Source: M55B127 sp035269185 (GTDB lineage: Bacteria; Bacillota; Halanaerobiia; Halanaerobiales; M55B127). From it: DNA of 64,000 bases. Below the pieces are notes generated by a model, which was given only the letters and a program-made list of their open reading frames with translations, ran no database searches and was not told where the DNA came from. Below are positions 44,150 through 53,153 of the stretch, piece after piece. The DNA lies in the NCBI GenBank assembly GCA_964430875.1, contig CAYSHP010000001.1, positions 62,001 through 126,000 on the forward strand, given 5' to 3'. The position numbers and the translations under genes were made by a program. How positions within the stretch are numbered: position 1 is the first letter of the stretch; every line of letters starts with the position of its first letter.

Positions 44150-44641
44150 ATGAATAATAAGGAATTAGAGGTTATCAAAGAAGCAATTTTAAATGAAAAT
44201 GAAGGCTATCAGGTTTATTCAATGGCTGCAGAAAAGATTGATAATGAAGAGATAAGTGACTCCTTTAAAAAATTGGCAAATGAAGAGTTAAAGCATATTG
44301 ATTGGTTAAAAGATCTTTATGAAAGCTTTGAAGGAAATAGAGATATTGAGTTTTCTGTTGATGAAATATCTGCCCCTGATAAAGAAAGATTATTCAAAAT
44401 GGAAAAAATTGATAAAGAAAATTTATCTTTTGCACTTTCAGTCTTTGGAATCGGAGTAAAAATGGAAAAAGAAGCAATTGAGTACTATAAAAATGCAGCT
44501 AGTAATACTGAATCTGAAGAAGCTAAAAGTCTTTATAAGAAAATTATCAATTGGGAATATCAACATTTAAATTTCTTTCAAAAACAATATGATATGTTAA
44601 GAGAAGACTGGTGGGCTGAACAAAGCTTTGAACCATTTTAA
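44150..44641 (+). CDS. Rubrerythrin-like diiron protein without rubredoxin domain
   Basis: A 163-residue four-helix ferritin-like protein with two ExxH metal motifs (NEELKHIDW and NWEYQHLNF) and two further glutamates (NENEGYQVY, MEKEAIEYY) for a diiron site. Rubrerythrins reduce peroxide in anaerobes; this one lacks the C-terminal FeS domain, so an external donor would be needed. AAGGGGGATT precedes the ATG. Strictly it could be another ferritin-like family. Confidence 0.82.
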   Translation: MNNKELEVIKEAILNENEGYQVYSMAAEKIDNEEISDSFKKLANEELKHIDWLKDLYESFEGNRDIEFSVDEISAPDKERLFKMEKIDKENLSFALSVFGIGVKMEKEAIEYYKNAASNTESEEAKSLYKKIINWEYQHLNFFQKQYDMLREDWWAEQSFEPF

Positions 44642-44656
44642 AATTATAAACAAAGT

Positions 44657-44680
44657 GCCCTGCTAAAGGCAGGGCTTTTT
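44657..44680. terminator. Terminator between rubrerythrin-like and LbH genes
   Basis: GCCCTGC / GCAGGGC hairpin followed by TTTTT on the plus strand; the converging gene ends 2 bp further, so it can serve both. Confidence 0.8.
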
Positions 44681-44681
44681 A

Positions 44682-45194
44682 TTATCTAAGGCTATTTTTA
44701 TGTGCTTGTGCTAATTCCATATAATGTTCAGCAGACTCTTGAATACTTGCAATCTCTTCTTTACTTAATTCTCTTACTACTTTAGCGGGAGAACCCATAA
44801 TTAGACTTCCGGGTGGGAATTCCTTATTTTCTGTAACAAGGCTACCTGCTGCCACAATAGAATTTTCATTAATGACAGCACCATTTAAAATAACAGCTCC
44901 CATGCCTATCAAACAGTTATTTTTAACGGTACATCCGTGGACTGTTGCATTGTGTCCTACTGTTACATAATCTCCAACATTTAAAGGTTTATCAGTATCG
45001 ACATGTAAAGCAGAGTTTTCCTGAATATTGGTACCTTTTCCTAAAATCATTTGATTTAGATCAGATCTTAAAACAGCATTATACCAAATGCTAGTATTTT
45101 CTTTTAATTTTACATTACCTATAACTCTTGCCCCAGGAGCAATAAAAGCAGTTTCGTTTACTTTAGGTTTACTATTTTTAAATTTATAAATCAT
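44682..45194 (-). CDS. Gamma-carbonic-anhydrase-like hexapeptide protein
   Basis: A 170-residue left-handed beta-helix protein with repeated hexapeptides (GARVIGNVKLKENTSIWYNA, TVGHNATVHGCTV) and the metal-ligand histidines of gamma-CA folds (ALHVDTDKP, VGHNATVHG). Bacterial members (YrdA/PaaY type) are trimers; some have carbonic anhydrase activity, many have no proven one. It converges with the rubrerythrin-like gene and is divergent from nadD. Confidence 0.88.
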   Translation of the reverse strand: MIYKFKNSKPKVNETAFIAPGARVIGNVKLKENTSIWYNAVLRSDLNQMILGKGTNIQENSALHVDTDKPLNVGDYVTVGHNATVHGCTVKNNCLIGMGAVILNGAVINENSIVAAGSLVTENKEFPPGSLIMGSPAKVVRELSKEEIASIQESAEHYMELAQAHKNSLR

Positions 45195-45324
45195 TTTTTA
45201 TTACCTCCTTATATTTTTCATTATTTCAACACAAAGAAAGTTAATCCTTCTTAGTTGATTAATTTACTTGAATATAACAAGTTTATTTATTATAATTAAA
45301 GAAGTAAAATGGAAGGAGCAAATT

Positions 45325-45918
45325 ATGGATTTTGCAATTATTGGGGGAACATTTAATCCGGTTCATCTTGGACATCTAATATGTGCAGAGCGCGCCTATC
45401 TGGAATTTAATCTGGATAAGGTTATTTTTATGCCTGCAGGTAAACCACCTCATAAAGCAGAAGAAAAAATTGATCCGGTTGAACATAGATATAATATGTT
45501 AAAATTAGCATTAGAAGATAATGATCACTTTGCAATGTCCAATTGGGAATTAAAAAACGAGGGGAAATCTTATACTGCAAATACAATAAAACATTTTAAA
45601 ACAGAATATAACATTGATAGGGTTAATTTAATAATTGGCACGGATTCATTAGCGGAAATATTTAACTGGTATCAACCGGAATATATATTAGATAATTCTA
45701 ATATTATAGTTGCAAAAAGAAATGATTATTCATTTACTAAAATAATGAAGGATCAAAGACTAAGAAAATATGAAAAACATATAAACATTTTAGATAATTC
45801 ATTGATCGAAATATCGTCAACTATGATTAGGAATTTTGTGAAGGAAGGGAAATCAATTAGATATCTAACTTTAGATAAAGTAATTGATTATATAGAGAAA
45901 AACAAATTATATAGGTGA
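45325..45918 (+). CDS. nadD: Nicotinate-nucleotide adenylyltransferase
   Basis: NadD makes deamido-NAD from nicotinate mononucleotide and ATP. The nucleotidyl-transferase motifs are GGTFNPVHLGHL (about 6-17) and ISSTMIRNFVKEGKS near the end. A longer frame begins at 45268, but ATG at 45325 gives the family start MDFAIIGGTF and lies 6 bases after GGAAGGAG. 197 residues. The stop overlaps the ribosome site of yqeK. Confidence 0.96.
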   Translation: MDFAIIGGTFNPVHLGHLICAERAYLEFNLDKVIFMPAGKPPHKAEEKIDPVEHRYNMLKLALEDNDHFAMSNWELKNEGKSYTANTIKHFKTEYNIDRVNLIIGTDSLAEIFNWYQPEYILDNSNIIVAKRNDYSFTKIMKDQRLRKYEKHINILDNSLIEISSTMIRNFVKEGKSIRYLTLDKVIDYIEKNKLYR

Positions 45919-45923
45919 AAATA

Positions 45924-46490
45924 ATGTATAATATAAAGGAGATTAAAGAAAAATTAATGGATATCAAAGGATTTAGGAAAGAACATACTTTTGCAGTAGA
46001 AGAAACTGCTGTAAAGATTGCTCAAAAATATAATGTTGATCTTAAAAAGGTAAAAATAGCTTCTTTATTACATGATTATGCAAGACATTTTGATGATGAA
46101 ACTTTATTGAAAATTGTAGAACAAAATAATATTGAAGTTGATAATTTAGAAAAAGAGATTCCTACTTTACTGCATTCCCCGGTGGGCGCCTATTTAGTTG
46201 AAAAATATTTTAATATCAAAGAAAAAGACATTTTAAATGCTATCAGATATCATACAATTGGAAGGACAGGTATGAGTAAGTTAGAAAAAATTATTTTTGT
46301 AGCAGACGTAATAGAACCGGGCAGGAATTTTCCGGGCGTAGATCTAATTAGAGAAAAGATAGAAAAAGATTTAGATGAAGCTGTGATACTGGTTTGCGAT
46401 TTTACAATTAAGTATAATATAGATCGCAAACGAATAATTCATCCTAATACACTTTATACTAGGAACTCACTGTTGAAGGGAGAAAAATAA
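45924..46490 (+). CDS. yqeK: YqeK-type HD-domain phosphohydrolase
   Basis: An HD-domain protein; YqeK enzymes symmetrically hydrolyse Ap4A. Metal-ligand motifs are RKEHTFAVEE, SLLHDYARH (HD pair, about 46-54), LLHSPVGA and ADVIEPGRNFPGVD. GTG at 45915 is an alternative start, but ATG 45924 has TAGGTG 6 bases ahead. The nadD-yqeK-LCP-rsfS order is standard in Firmicutes. Confidence 0.93.
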   Translation: MYNIKEIKEKLMDIKGFRKEHTFAVEETAVKIAQKYNVDLKKVKIASLLHDYARHFDDETLLKIVEQNNIEVDNLEKEIPTLLHSPVGAYLVEKYFNIKEKDILNAIRYHTIGRTGMSKLEKIIFVADVIEPGRNFPGVDLIREKIEKDLDEAVILVCDFTIKYNIDRKRIIHPNTLYTRNSLLKGEK

Positions 46491-47666
46491 ATGTTAGATA
46501 AGTTAAAAAAGATAAACTTAAAGATAATAGGCATATTCCTATTAATAGTTATTGTGGGTTTATCTATATATATATTATTTAATGATGATTTTAGTTTAAT
46601 AAGTCTGAACCCATTTAGAAAATCAAAATTAAATATTTTAGTGGCTGGTTATGATTCATCTATAAATGGTCCGCCAAGAGCTGATACTATTATTGTTGCA
46701 AGTGTTGATTTAAATACTAACAACATTGGCTTATTATTTATTCCTCGTGATACAAGAGTGAAAGTTAATGGACATGGATATGATCGAATAAATGCCTCTC
46801 ATGCTTATGGTGGGATTAGTTTACTCAAAGAAACTGTGGAAGACTTTTTGAATATAAAATTAGATTATTATGTGGAAACAGATTTTCAGGGTTTTGCAGA
46901 AATAATTGATCAAATCGGTGGCCTTGAAATAACTATTGAAAAGCCCTTACATTATGTTGATAAAGCTGGGGGTTTATATATTGACCTCCCAGCAGGGAAT
47001 GTACATTTAGATGGTAAGAAAGCACTTCAATATGTAAGATATAGAGGTTCTAAAGGTGATATAGGTAGGGTTGCAAGACAGCAGAAGTTTATTCAAGCTC
47101 TAATGGAAAAGGCTATATCATCACAGTCTATAATTAATTTACCTTCTATTTATAAAGAAGTAAGGGACTCAATTAATACCAATATTCCTGTAAAAGATTT
47201 TACACCTTTTATTAGATTAGCTAAAAATACAAATCTAAATAGTCTTAAAACAGAAATGCTACCGGGTAGGCCTGAATATATTAATGGGGCAAGTTACTGG
47301 ATTCCTGATGAACAAAGTTTAACAATAATGGTTAATAATCTAATTAGAAGCAAGGAATATATACAAAATGATCAGTATCAAATAACAATTCTTAATGGTA
47401 ACGGAAGAGCGGGCATAGCTGGAGAAGTTGCAGAAGAATTAGAAAAATATGGATTTAATATTAATAAAGTGGCTAATGCTAATAACTTTAACTATCAGGA
47501 TACCATTATTTATTATAAAGATGATTATAAAAAAGTGGCTACTGGGCTTAAAGACATATTGGGTGGTACAATAGAAAAAAATGAAGAAATAAAAGATGAT
47601 TTCCAGATAATTCTGGGACAAAAATTTGTACAAAACCAAATAGCAAAAAAGGAGGAAATTAATTAA
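46491..47666 (+). CDS. LytR-CpsA-Psr family protein with LytR_C domain
   Basis: A 391-residue protein with an N-terminal membrane anchor (IIGIFLLIVIVGLSIYILF, about 13-31), the LCP domain (RADTIIVASVDLN, LLFIPRDTRV, and RYRGSKGDIGRVARQQKF with the phosphate-binding Arg residues), and a C-terminal LytR_C domain (YQITILNGNGRAGIAGEVAE). LCP enzymes attach polyprenyl-linked polymers to the wall; in an outer-membraned lineage the acceptor is unclear. Starts at the stop of yqeK. Confidence 0.92.
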   Translation: MLDKLKKINLKIIGIFLLIVIVGLSIYILFNDDFSLISLNPFRKSKLNILVAGYDSSINGPPRADTIIVASVDLNTNNIGLLFIPRDTRVKVNGHGYDRINASHAYGGISLLKETVEDFLNIKLDYYVETDFQGFAEIIDQIGGLEITIEKPLHYVDKAGGLYIDLPAGNVHLDGKKALQYVRYRGSKGDIGRVARQQKFIQALMEKAISSQSIINLPSIYKEVRDSINTNIPVKDFTPFIRLAKNTNLNSLKTEMLPGRPEYINGASYWIPDEQSLTIMVNNLIRSKEYIQNDQYQITILNGNGRAGIAGEVAEELEKYGFNINKVANANNFNYQDTIIYYKDDYKKVATGLKDILGGTIEKNEEIKDDFQIILGQKFVQNQIAKKEEIN

Positions 47667-48028
47667 TGCCAGAAGAAAAGTATAAAAGAATAGCAGAGTT
47701 AGCAGCAGAAGCTGCTGATGACAAAAAAGCTTTTGATATAGAAATTTTAAATGTAGAAGGATTGACCATTATAGCAGATTATTTTGTATTATGTTCAGGT
47801 AATACTGATAAACAGGTGCAAGCTATTGCGCGTGCAGTTGAAGAAAAATTGGATGAAGAAGGAGTATATCCAAAACAGATTGCCGGTAAAGATAATGGTC
47901 ATTGGATATTAATGGATTATGCCGATGTAATTGTGCATGTTTTCCATAAAAGAGAACGCGAATACTATGAATTAGACCGCTTATGGGCTGATGCTAAAAA
48001 GATTCTAAAAAAAGAAGAAACTTCTTGA
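47666..48028 (+). CDS. rsfS: Ribosomal silencing factor RsfS
   Basis: A 120-residue Iojap-family protein that binds uL14 and blocks subunit joining when nutrients are short. Family motifs are ADYFVLCSGNTDKQVQAIA and GHWILMDYADVIVHVFHKRE. The ATG shares a base with the previous stop codon, and AGGAGG lies 11 bases upstream. The -35 hexamer of the leuS promoter overlaps its end. Confidence 0.96.
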   Translation: MPEEKYKRIAELAAEAADDKKAFDIEILNVEGLTIIADYFVLCSGNTDKQVQAIARAVEEKLDEEGVYPKQIAGKDNGHWILMDYADVIVHVFHKREREYYELDRLWADAKKILKKEETS

Positions 48029-48053
48029 CTTTAATTAGATAAATTAATATAAT
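48025..48053 (+). promoter_or_regulatory. Promoter of the T-box-leuS unit
   Basis: TTGACT at 48025-48030, 17-bp spacer, TATAAT at 48048-48053. The -35 hexamer covers the stop codon of rsfS. Confidence 0.82.
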
Positions 48054-48059
48054 TTTTAC

Positions 48060-48300
48060 AAAGATAATTATTGATAAATAAGGTATTGAAGGAAAGTAAT
48101 AGGCTTTTTATCATTCTAAGAGAGCTGCTGGTTGCTGGAAAGCAGTAATGAAAAAAGCCGAACTCGTTCCGGAACCTATACTGTTGAAAAAAGTAGACAG
48201 TGTCGTAATAAAGGCGTTAACTTTTTGAGTGGATAATTACTATCTATTAGGGTGGTACCACGGGTAAACAACTCGTCCCTTGACCGGGAGGAGTTTTTTT
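48060..48300 (+). promoter_or_regulatory. T-box leader (Leu) of leuS
   Basis: The T-box sequence AGGGTGGTACCACGGG is at 48249-48264. Stem I runs ATAGGCTTTTT ... GAAAAAAGCC ... CCTAT with specifier-loop GAACTC, giving a CTC (leucine) specifier at 48163-48165. A terminator hairpin ACTC-TCCC / GGGA-GAGT followed by seven T residues ends at 48300. Uncharged tRNA-Leu would favour the antiterminator and leuS expression. Specifier and downstream gene agree. Confidence 0.95.
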
Positions 48301-48343
48301 ATTTTGAGAAATTAATTATATAAATTTTAGGGAGGAGATTGTA

Positions 48344-50842
48344 ATGGAAAATCACTATGATTTTGAAACAATTGAAGAAAAGTGGCAGAAAGAATGGGAA
48401 GATAAGGCTTTATACAAAGCTAAAAATCAGGATGAGAAAGATAATTACTATGTTTTAGAGATGTTTCCCTATCCTTCTGGCAAACTACATATGGGCCATG
48501 TAAGAGTTTACTCTATAGGGGATGTAATAGCTCGTTTTAAGCGTATGAAAGGACATAATGTACTTCACCCTATGGGATGGGATGCTTTTGGTCTACCGGC
48601 TGAAAATGCAGCAATTAAACATGGTAATATTCATCCAAGAGAATGGACCTGGGAAAATATCGATAGCATGAAGGAACAGATGAAGGCAATGGGTTTAAGT
48701 TATGATTGGGACCGAGAAGTGGCTACAGCTGACCCCGATTACTATAAATGGACCCAATGGTTTTTTGTTAAAATGTTTGAAAATGATCTTGCTTATCGCA
48801 AAGAACAAGCTGTTAATTGGTGTCCTAGTTGTGATACTGTATTAGCTAATGAGCAGGTTGTCAATAATAGCTGTGAGAGATGTGGTACTGAGGTAGAACA
48901 AAAAGAATTAGAACAGTGGTTTTTAAAGATAACTGAATATGCAGATGAATTACTGGAAGGTCATGAAAAACTTGATTGGCCGGAACGGGTAAAAACTATG
49001 CAGAAAAATTGGATTGGTAGAAGTGAAGGTATGAGTATAAACTTCCCAATTGATGAAATTAATGAAGAGCTTGAAGTTTTTACTACCCGACCTGATACAA
49101 TATATGGTGCAACTTATATGGTATTAGCACCTGAACATCCTTATGTAGAAGAATTAATCTCCGGTAAAGATAATGAAAATGAGATTAGGGACTTCATTGA
49201 AAAAGTACGTAAGCAAAAAGAAATGGAAAGAACTTCACCAGAATCAGATAAAGAAGGTATTTTTACTGGAAGTTATGCAACCAATCCAATGACCGGTGAA
49301 CAAATTCCCATTTTGATTGCTAATTATGTTTTGATGGGATATGGAACTGGTGCTATAATGGCTGTACCTGCCCATGATCAAAGAGACTTTGATTTTGCTA
49401 AAAAGTATGATCTACCAATCAAAGCTGTTATCCAACCAGATGATGTTGAAGAAAAATTAGATGGTTCGACAATGGAAGAAGCTTATCCAGAAGATGGTTA
49501 TTTAATTAATTCTGAAAAATATAATGATTTAGATGTAGAGGAAGCCTTTGATGCTATAGCTGATGATATGGAAAAAGAAGGTATTGGGCAAAGAAAGGTT
49601 AATTACCGCTTAAGAGACTGGTTGATATCTAGACAAAGATATTGGGGTGCTCCTATTCCAATTGTTTATTGTGAAGAATGTGGGGCTGTTCCTGTACCAA
49701 AAGAAGACCTACCAGTTTTACTTCCTGATGATGTTGAATTTTCAGCTACAGGGTTTTCTCCCTTGGCTAAAGCAGATGACTTTGTTAATACAACCTGTCC
49801 TCAATGTGGAGGAGAGGCCAAAAGGGAAATCGATACTATGGATACTTTTGTAGATTCTTCCTGGTACTTTTTAAGATATATAGACCCTAATAATGATAAA
49901 TTACCAGTTGATTACCAAAAAGCTGAAGACTGGTTTCCAGTTGATCAGTATATTGGTGGAATTGAACATGCTATCTTACATTTGCTTTATGCGAGATTTT
50001 TTACCAAAGTTATTCGTGATCTTGACTTAATTAGTGCAGATGAGCCATTTAGTAAATGGTTAGCACAAGGTATGGTACTAAAAGATGGAGACAAGATGTC
50101 TAAATCAAAAGGTAATGTAGTTGATCCTGGCCGTATATTAGATGAATACGGGGCAGATACTGCTCGCTTGTTTATCCTTTTTGCTTCACCACCAGAGAAA
50201 GACCTTGAATGGAGTGAAGAAGGAGTTGAAGGTGCAGATCGTTTCTTGAATAGAGTTTGGAGATTTATTGCTAATAATATTGAAGAAATAAGGGAAGTAG
50301 ATGTAAGTAAAGTGGAGATTAATCAGTCTAATTTAAATGAAGCCGAAACAGAACTTCACCGTAAACTTCATGAAACTATCCAGAAAGTAACAGAAGATAT
50401 AGAAGAAAGGCTCAATTTCAATACAGCCATTAGTGCTATTATGGAACTAGTCAATGAAATATACCATTATTTAGGAAATAATAGTGATAATCTTAATCAA
50501 AAACTATTAGCCTTAATTACTGAAAAAGTACTACTCATGTTGGCACCATTTGCTCCTCATATGACAGAAGAACTCTGGTATAGAATAGGAAGAGAAAGTA
50601 GTATTCATCGTGCTGAATGGCCGATATTTGATGCTGAAGCAGCTAAAAAAGAAGAAATTACAATAGTCATCCAAATTAATGGTAAGGTAAGAGATAAAAT
50701 AGATGTAAGTGCAGATATATCTGAAGATAAATTAAAAGAAAAAGTATTTGCACAAGAAAAGGTGAAAAAATATACAGAAGGAAAAGAGATAGTTAAAACG
50801 ATAGTTATACCAAAAAAATTAGTAAATGTTGTAGTAAAATAA
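48344..50842 (+). CDS. leuS: Leucyl-tRNA synthetase
   Basis: An 832-residue class I synthetase charging tRNA-Leu. The HIGH motif appears as YPSGKLHMGHVRVY (about 43-56), and KMSKS as GDKMSKSKGNVVDP (about 580). The CP1 editing domain carries TTRPDTIYGATYM and GTGAIMAVPAHDQRD. Zinc-binding cysteines are in WCPSCDTVLANEQV. Standard length; preceded by a Leu T-box and by AGGGAGGAG. Confidence 0.98.
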   Translation: MENHYDFETIEEKWQKEWEDKALYKAKNQDEKDNYYVLEMFPYPSGKLHMGHVRVYSIGDVIARFKRMKGHNVLHPMGWDAFGLPAENAAIKHGNIHPREWTWENIDSMKEQMKAMGLSYDWDREVATADPDYYKWTQWFFVKMFENDLAYRKEQAVNWCPSCDTVLANEQVVNNSCERCGTEVEQKELEQWFLKITEYADELLEGHEKLDWPERVKTMQKNWIGRSEGMSINFPIDEINEELEVFTTRPDTIYGATYMVLAPEHPYVEELISGKDNENEIRDFIEKVRKQKEMERTSPESDKEGIFTGSYATNPMTGEQIPILIANYVLMGYGTGAIMAVPAHDQRDFDFAKKYDLPIKAVIQPDDVEEKLDGSTMEEAYPEDGYLINSEKYNDLDVEEAFDAIADDMEKEGIGQRKVNYRLRDWLISRQRYWGAPIPIVYCEECGAVPVPKEDLPVLLPDDVEFSATGFSPLAKADDFVNTTCPQCGGEAKREIDTMDTFVDSSWYFLRYIDPNNDKLPVDYQKAEDWFPVDQYIGGIEHAILHLLYARFFTKVIRDLDLISADEPFSKWLAQGMVLKDGDKMSKSKGNVVDPGRILDEYGADTARLFILFASPPEKDLEWSEEGVEGADRFLNRVWRFIANNIEEIREVDVSKVEINQSNLNEAETELHRKLHETIQKVTEDIEERLNFNTAISAIMELVNEIYHYLGNNSDNLNQKLLALITEKVLLMLAPFAPHMTEELWYRIGRESSIHRAEWPIFDAEAAKKEEITIVIQINGKVRDKIDVSADISEDKLKEKVFAQEKVKKYTEGKEIVKTIVIPKKLVNVVVK

Positions 50843-50866
50843 AGTTATAATTTTTGAATTAATGAA

Positions 50867-50895
50867 AACCCCTGTTTTAATGACGGGGGTTTTTT
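50867..50895 (+). terminator. Rho-independent terminator after leuS
   Basis: AACCCCTGT / ACGGGGGTT hairpin followed by a T run, 25 bp after the leuS stop. Confidence 0.88.
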
Positions 50896-50932
50896 GATAT
50901 AATTAAAAAAAGTAGTTAATGGAGGTTCAGAA

Positions 50933-51142
50933 ATGGCAAGGGAATTTAAATGTGAGAAATGTGGAAATAGAAGCTATGATAAAACTGAATTAAGAACCAC
51001 TGGAGGAAAGTTGTCGAAATTATTTGATGTTCAAAACAAAAAATTTATTGCGGTAAGTTGTAGTAACTGTGGTTATACTGAGCTTTACAGAAAAACAGAT
51101 AGTGGTGTATTTAGTAATATTTTTGATTTTTTAACTAATTAA
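50933..51142 (+). CDS. Zinc-ribbon protein, COG3478-like
   Basis: A 69-residue protein with two CxxC knuckles (FKCEKCGNRSY and VSCSNCGYTELY) flanking a basic middle, the pattern of predicted nucleic-acid-binding Zn-ribbon proteins of the COG3478 type. GGAGG lies 9 bases before the ATG. It precedes the VOC-nitroreductase gene by 17 bp. Function unknown. Confidence 0.8.
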   Translation: MAREFKCEKCGNRSYDKTELRTTGGKLSKLFDVQNKKFIAVSCSNCGYTELYRKTDSGVFSNIFDFLTN

Positions 51143-51159
51143 ATTAGGGAGTGTTATAT

Positions 51160-51990
51160 ATGTCAGGTATAGTATTTAAAAAAACAAAAAATTTAGATAA
51201 AATATCCAAATTTTATCTAAATATAATAGGTATGGATCTATGGCAGGACCAGGGCAAGTGTAAAATTTTTGAAAAAGGTAATTTACAGTTAGGTTTTTGT
51301 GAAGGTGATAAAATTGATAAAGATGGTATTATCACATTTTATTATGATTCCAAAAAAGAAGTAGATGAAATATATAAAAATGATGGGTTAGATATAATTG
51401 AAGAGCCTAAAGAAAATAAGGAATTTAATATATATCAATTTTTTGCTAAAGACCCAGAAGGAAGAACCTTAGAATTTCAGACTTTCTTACATAATATTAA
51501 TCCTTTCTTAACAGGAAAAGAATTATTATTAAAAAGAAGAAGTTACCGGGAATATGCAGATAAAGAAATTCCCGAAGAAGTTATAAATAAAGTAATTGAT
51601 TTAAGTAGGTATGCACCTACTTCCATGAACTCTCAATCTTATTATTTTAAATTTATAAGAGATGAAGAGTTAATTTGTGATCTGGCTTCTATTCGGAAAA
51701 CAGCCTCAGAACCAATAAAAAAGGCTCCGCTTGCTGTAGCAATATGTTCTGATAATGAACAGTCAAATAGATATAAACAGGATGCAGATATAGCTGCATA
51801 CCATTTTATGTTAGCTGCAAGATTATATAATTTAGGTACCTGTTGGATCGCTGATATGGATAGAGAAAGTATCAAAAGAAAATTAGATATACCAGTAAAA
51901 CATTATATTGCAACAATTACACCTTTAGGTTATATAAAAGGTGAAATAGAAGCACCTGATAGAAAAGACCCAGCTGATTTTATTAGATAA
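51160..51990 (+). CDS. VOC (glyoxalase-like) - nitroreductase fusion protein
   Basis: A 276-residue protein with two domains: residues 1-110 resemble the vicinal oxygen chelate/glyoxalase fold (MSGIVFKKTKNLDKISKFYL ... FFAKDPEGRTLEFQTFLHN), and residues 120-276 a flavin nitroreductase (LLLKRRSYREYADKEIPEEV, RYAPTSMNSQSYYFKFI, ADIAAYHFMLAARLYNLGTC). The RRSYREY and APTSMNSQ segments are FMN-binding motifs. GTG at 51151 also opens the frame, but the ATG at 51160 has AGGGAG 8 bases ahead. A single continuous ORF supports a genuine fusion. Confidence 0.86.
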   Translation: MSGIVFKKTKNLDKISKFYLNIIGMDLWQDQGKCKIFEKGNLQLGFCEGDKIDKDGIITFYYDSKKEVDEIYKNDGLDIIEEPKENKEFNIYQFFAKDPEGRTLEFQTFLHNINPFLTGKELLLKRRSYREYADKEIPEEVINKVIDLSRYAPTSMNSQSYYFKFIRDEELICDLASIRKTASEPIKKAPLAVAICSDNEQSNRYKQDADIAAYHFMLAARLYNLGTCWIADMDRESIKRKLDIPVKHYIATITPLGYIKGEIEAPDRKDPADFIR

Positions 51991-52007
51991 TTTAATAGGA
52001 GTGTTAG

Positions 52008-52454
52008 ATGATGAGAGAAAAAGCATGTGTGGTAGCTGTGGATGGGGATACTGCTAAAGTAGTTGTAACCCGTCATTCTGCCTGCAGTAAATGTGATAAA
52101 GATTGTATTTTAGGGATGGAAGATTCCCATGAACAAGATGAATTGTATGTGGAAGTCAAAAGCAAAAGAGATGTAGAAGTAGGAGATACAGTAAATATTG
52201 AACTAAAAGATAGTTCTTTGGTAATAGGTTCATTAATGATTTATTTAATTCCACTATTATTTTTTGTGGGTGGTTATTTTGTAGGAGCCCGCTTGTCTTT
52301 TCTTTGGGGAGCTTTGAGCTCAGAAGTGTCAGGTATAATATTTTCATTTGTCTTTTTATATCTATCATATCGTTTAACTAAAAGAATTGATAAAAAGATA
52401 GAAAAAAATGAAAAGTTCCAATCTGAGATTGTCAATATAATTTCTAAAAATTAA
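52008..52454 (+). CDS. RseC/SoxR-reducing-type membrane protein
   Basis: A 148-residue protein with an N-terminal soluble domain containing the Cys cluster CSKCDKDC (about 26-33) and two membrane helices (SLMIYLIPLLFFVGGYFVGA and FSFVFLYLSYRL), the architecture of the RseC/MucC family. In other anaerobes it occurs near Rnf genes, none of which is here. AGGAGTG precedes the start; the first or second ATG (52008/52011) may be used. Confidence 0.85.
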   Translation: MMREKACVVAVDGDTAKVVVTRHSACSKCDKDCILGMEDSHEQDELYVEVKSKRDVEVGDTVNIELKDSSLVIGSLMIYLIPLLFFVGGYFVGARLSFLWGALSSEVSGIIFSFVFLYLSYRLTKRIDKKIEKNEKFQSEIVNIISKN

Positions 52455-52530
52455 AATTTTTAATTATACTAATACCAAACAAAACTTGAGGAGTTTCTGT
52501 ATTCTTTATTTGCTTTTTAAGTTTAATAAT

Positions 52531-52686
52531 TCATCAAAAGGCGTGTCCTATTGTAATCACTTAAAAACCGCATTGTTCAATATAACGCCTTTGATGATTT
52601 AACTCAGGCAGAGGGCAGTCTAATTAAAAGCGTTAATTTGAAATTTCAGAGCCGCAAGGAGTGAAATTGCCTTATCTGCCTGAGTT
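52531..52686 (+). ncRNA. Candidate structured RNA between rseC-like gene and csoR
   Basis: Two long helices follow each other. TCATCAAAAGGCGT (52531-52544) pairs with ACGCCTTTGATGA (ending 52596) with one bulged A, and encloses TATTG/CAATA. Then AACTCAGGCAGA (52601-52612) pairs perfectly with TCTGCCTGAGTT (52675-52686) and encloses two hairpins, AATTAA/TTAATT and AATTTCA/TGAAATT, making a three-way junction. No T run follows, and neither arm codes. It is about 80 bp before the csoR start. I match it to no known class. Confidence 0.55.
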
Positions 52687-52768
52687 ATTTTCTCAAAATT
52701 ATATGATTTACAAATTATTAATTTTCTTTGAGTATTTTTTTAAGAAAAAGATAATAGGAAGTGATTTT

Positions 52769-53041
52769 ATGAATTCAATATCAGAAGAAGTAAAGGAAGA
52801 TTTATTAGTCCGTCTAAATCGTATAGAAGGTCAAGTTCGTGGAGTAAAGAAAATGGTAGAAAATGAAAAATACTGTGTAGATATTTTAACACAAATTGTA
52901 GCAGTAAGAGGTGCCTTAAAAAAGGTAGGTTTAAAAGTTTTACAGGAGCATATAAATGGATGTGTACAGAGTTCATTGCAAAATGAAGATGAAGAGCTAA
53001 TAGATGAACTTCTTAATGTAATAAATAGATTCATGGATTAA
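52769..53041 (+). CDS. csoR: CsoR/RcnR-family metal-sensing repressor
   Basis: A 90-residue all-helical repressor. The conserved RLNRIEGQVRGVKKMVE start and the metal ligands Cys (KYCVDIL), His and Cys (LQEHINGC) follow the X-Y-Z pattern of copper-sensing CsoR proteins. The longer frame from 52661 is unlikely: ATG at 52769 has TAGGAAGTG ahead and gives the family N-terminus. No metal transporter is adjacent, so the metal and target are unproven; the RNA-like region upstream may be involved. Confidence 0.9.
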   Translation: MNSISEEVKEDLLVRLNRIEGQVRGVKKMVENEKYCVDILTQIVAVRGALKKVGLKVLQEHINGCVQSSLQNEDEELIDELLNVINRFMD

Positions 53042-53153
53042 TATTTTGGTAAAATATGTTTTTTAATAATATCAATTTGCAGATAAAATAAAAAAAAGTA
53101 AAAAAATTTTTAGTAGTCAAATTACTGATTTATAAGCAATATAAGCCTAAATC

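Noticed and set aside
52661..52768. N-terminal extension of csoR from 52661
   Set aside because: The extension reads through the structured-RNA region, has no ribosome site, and the family start is at 52769.
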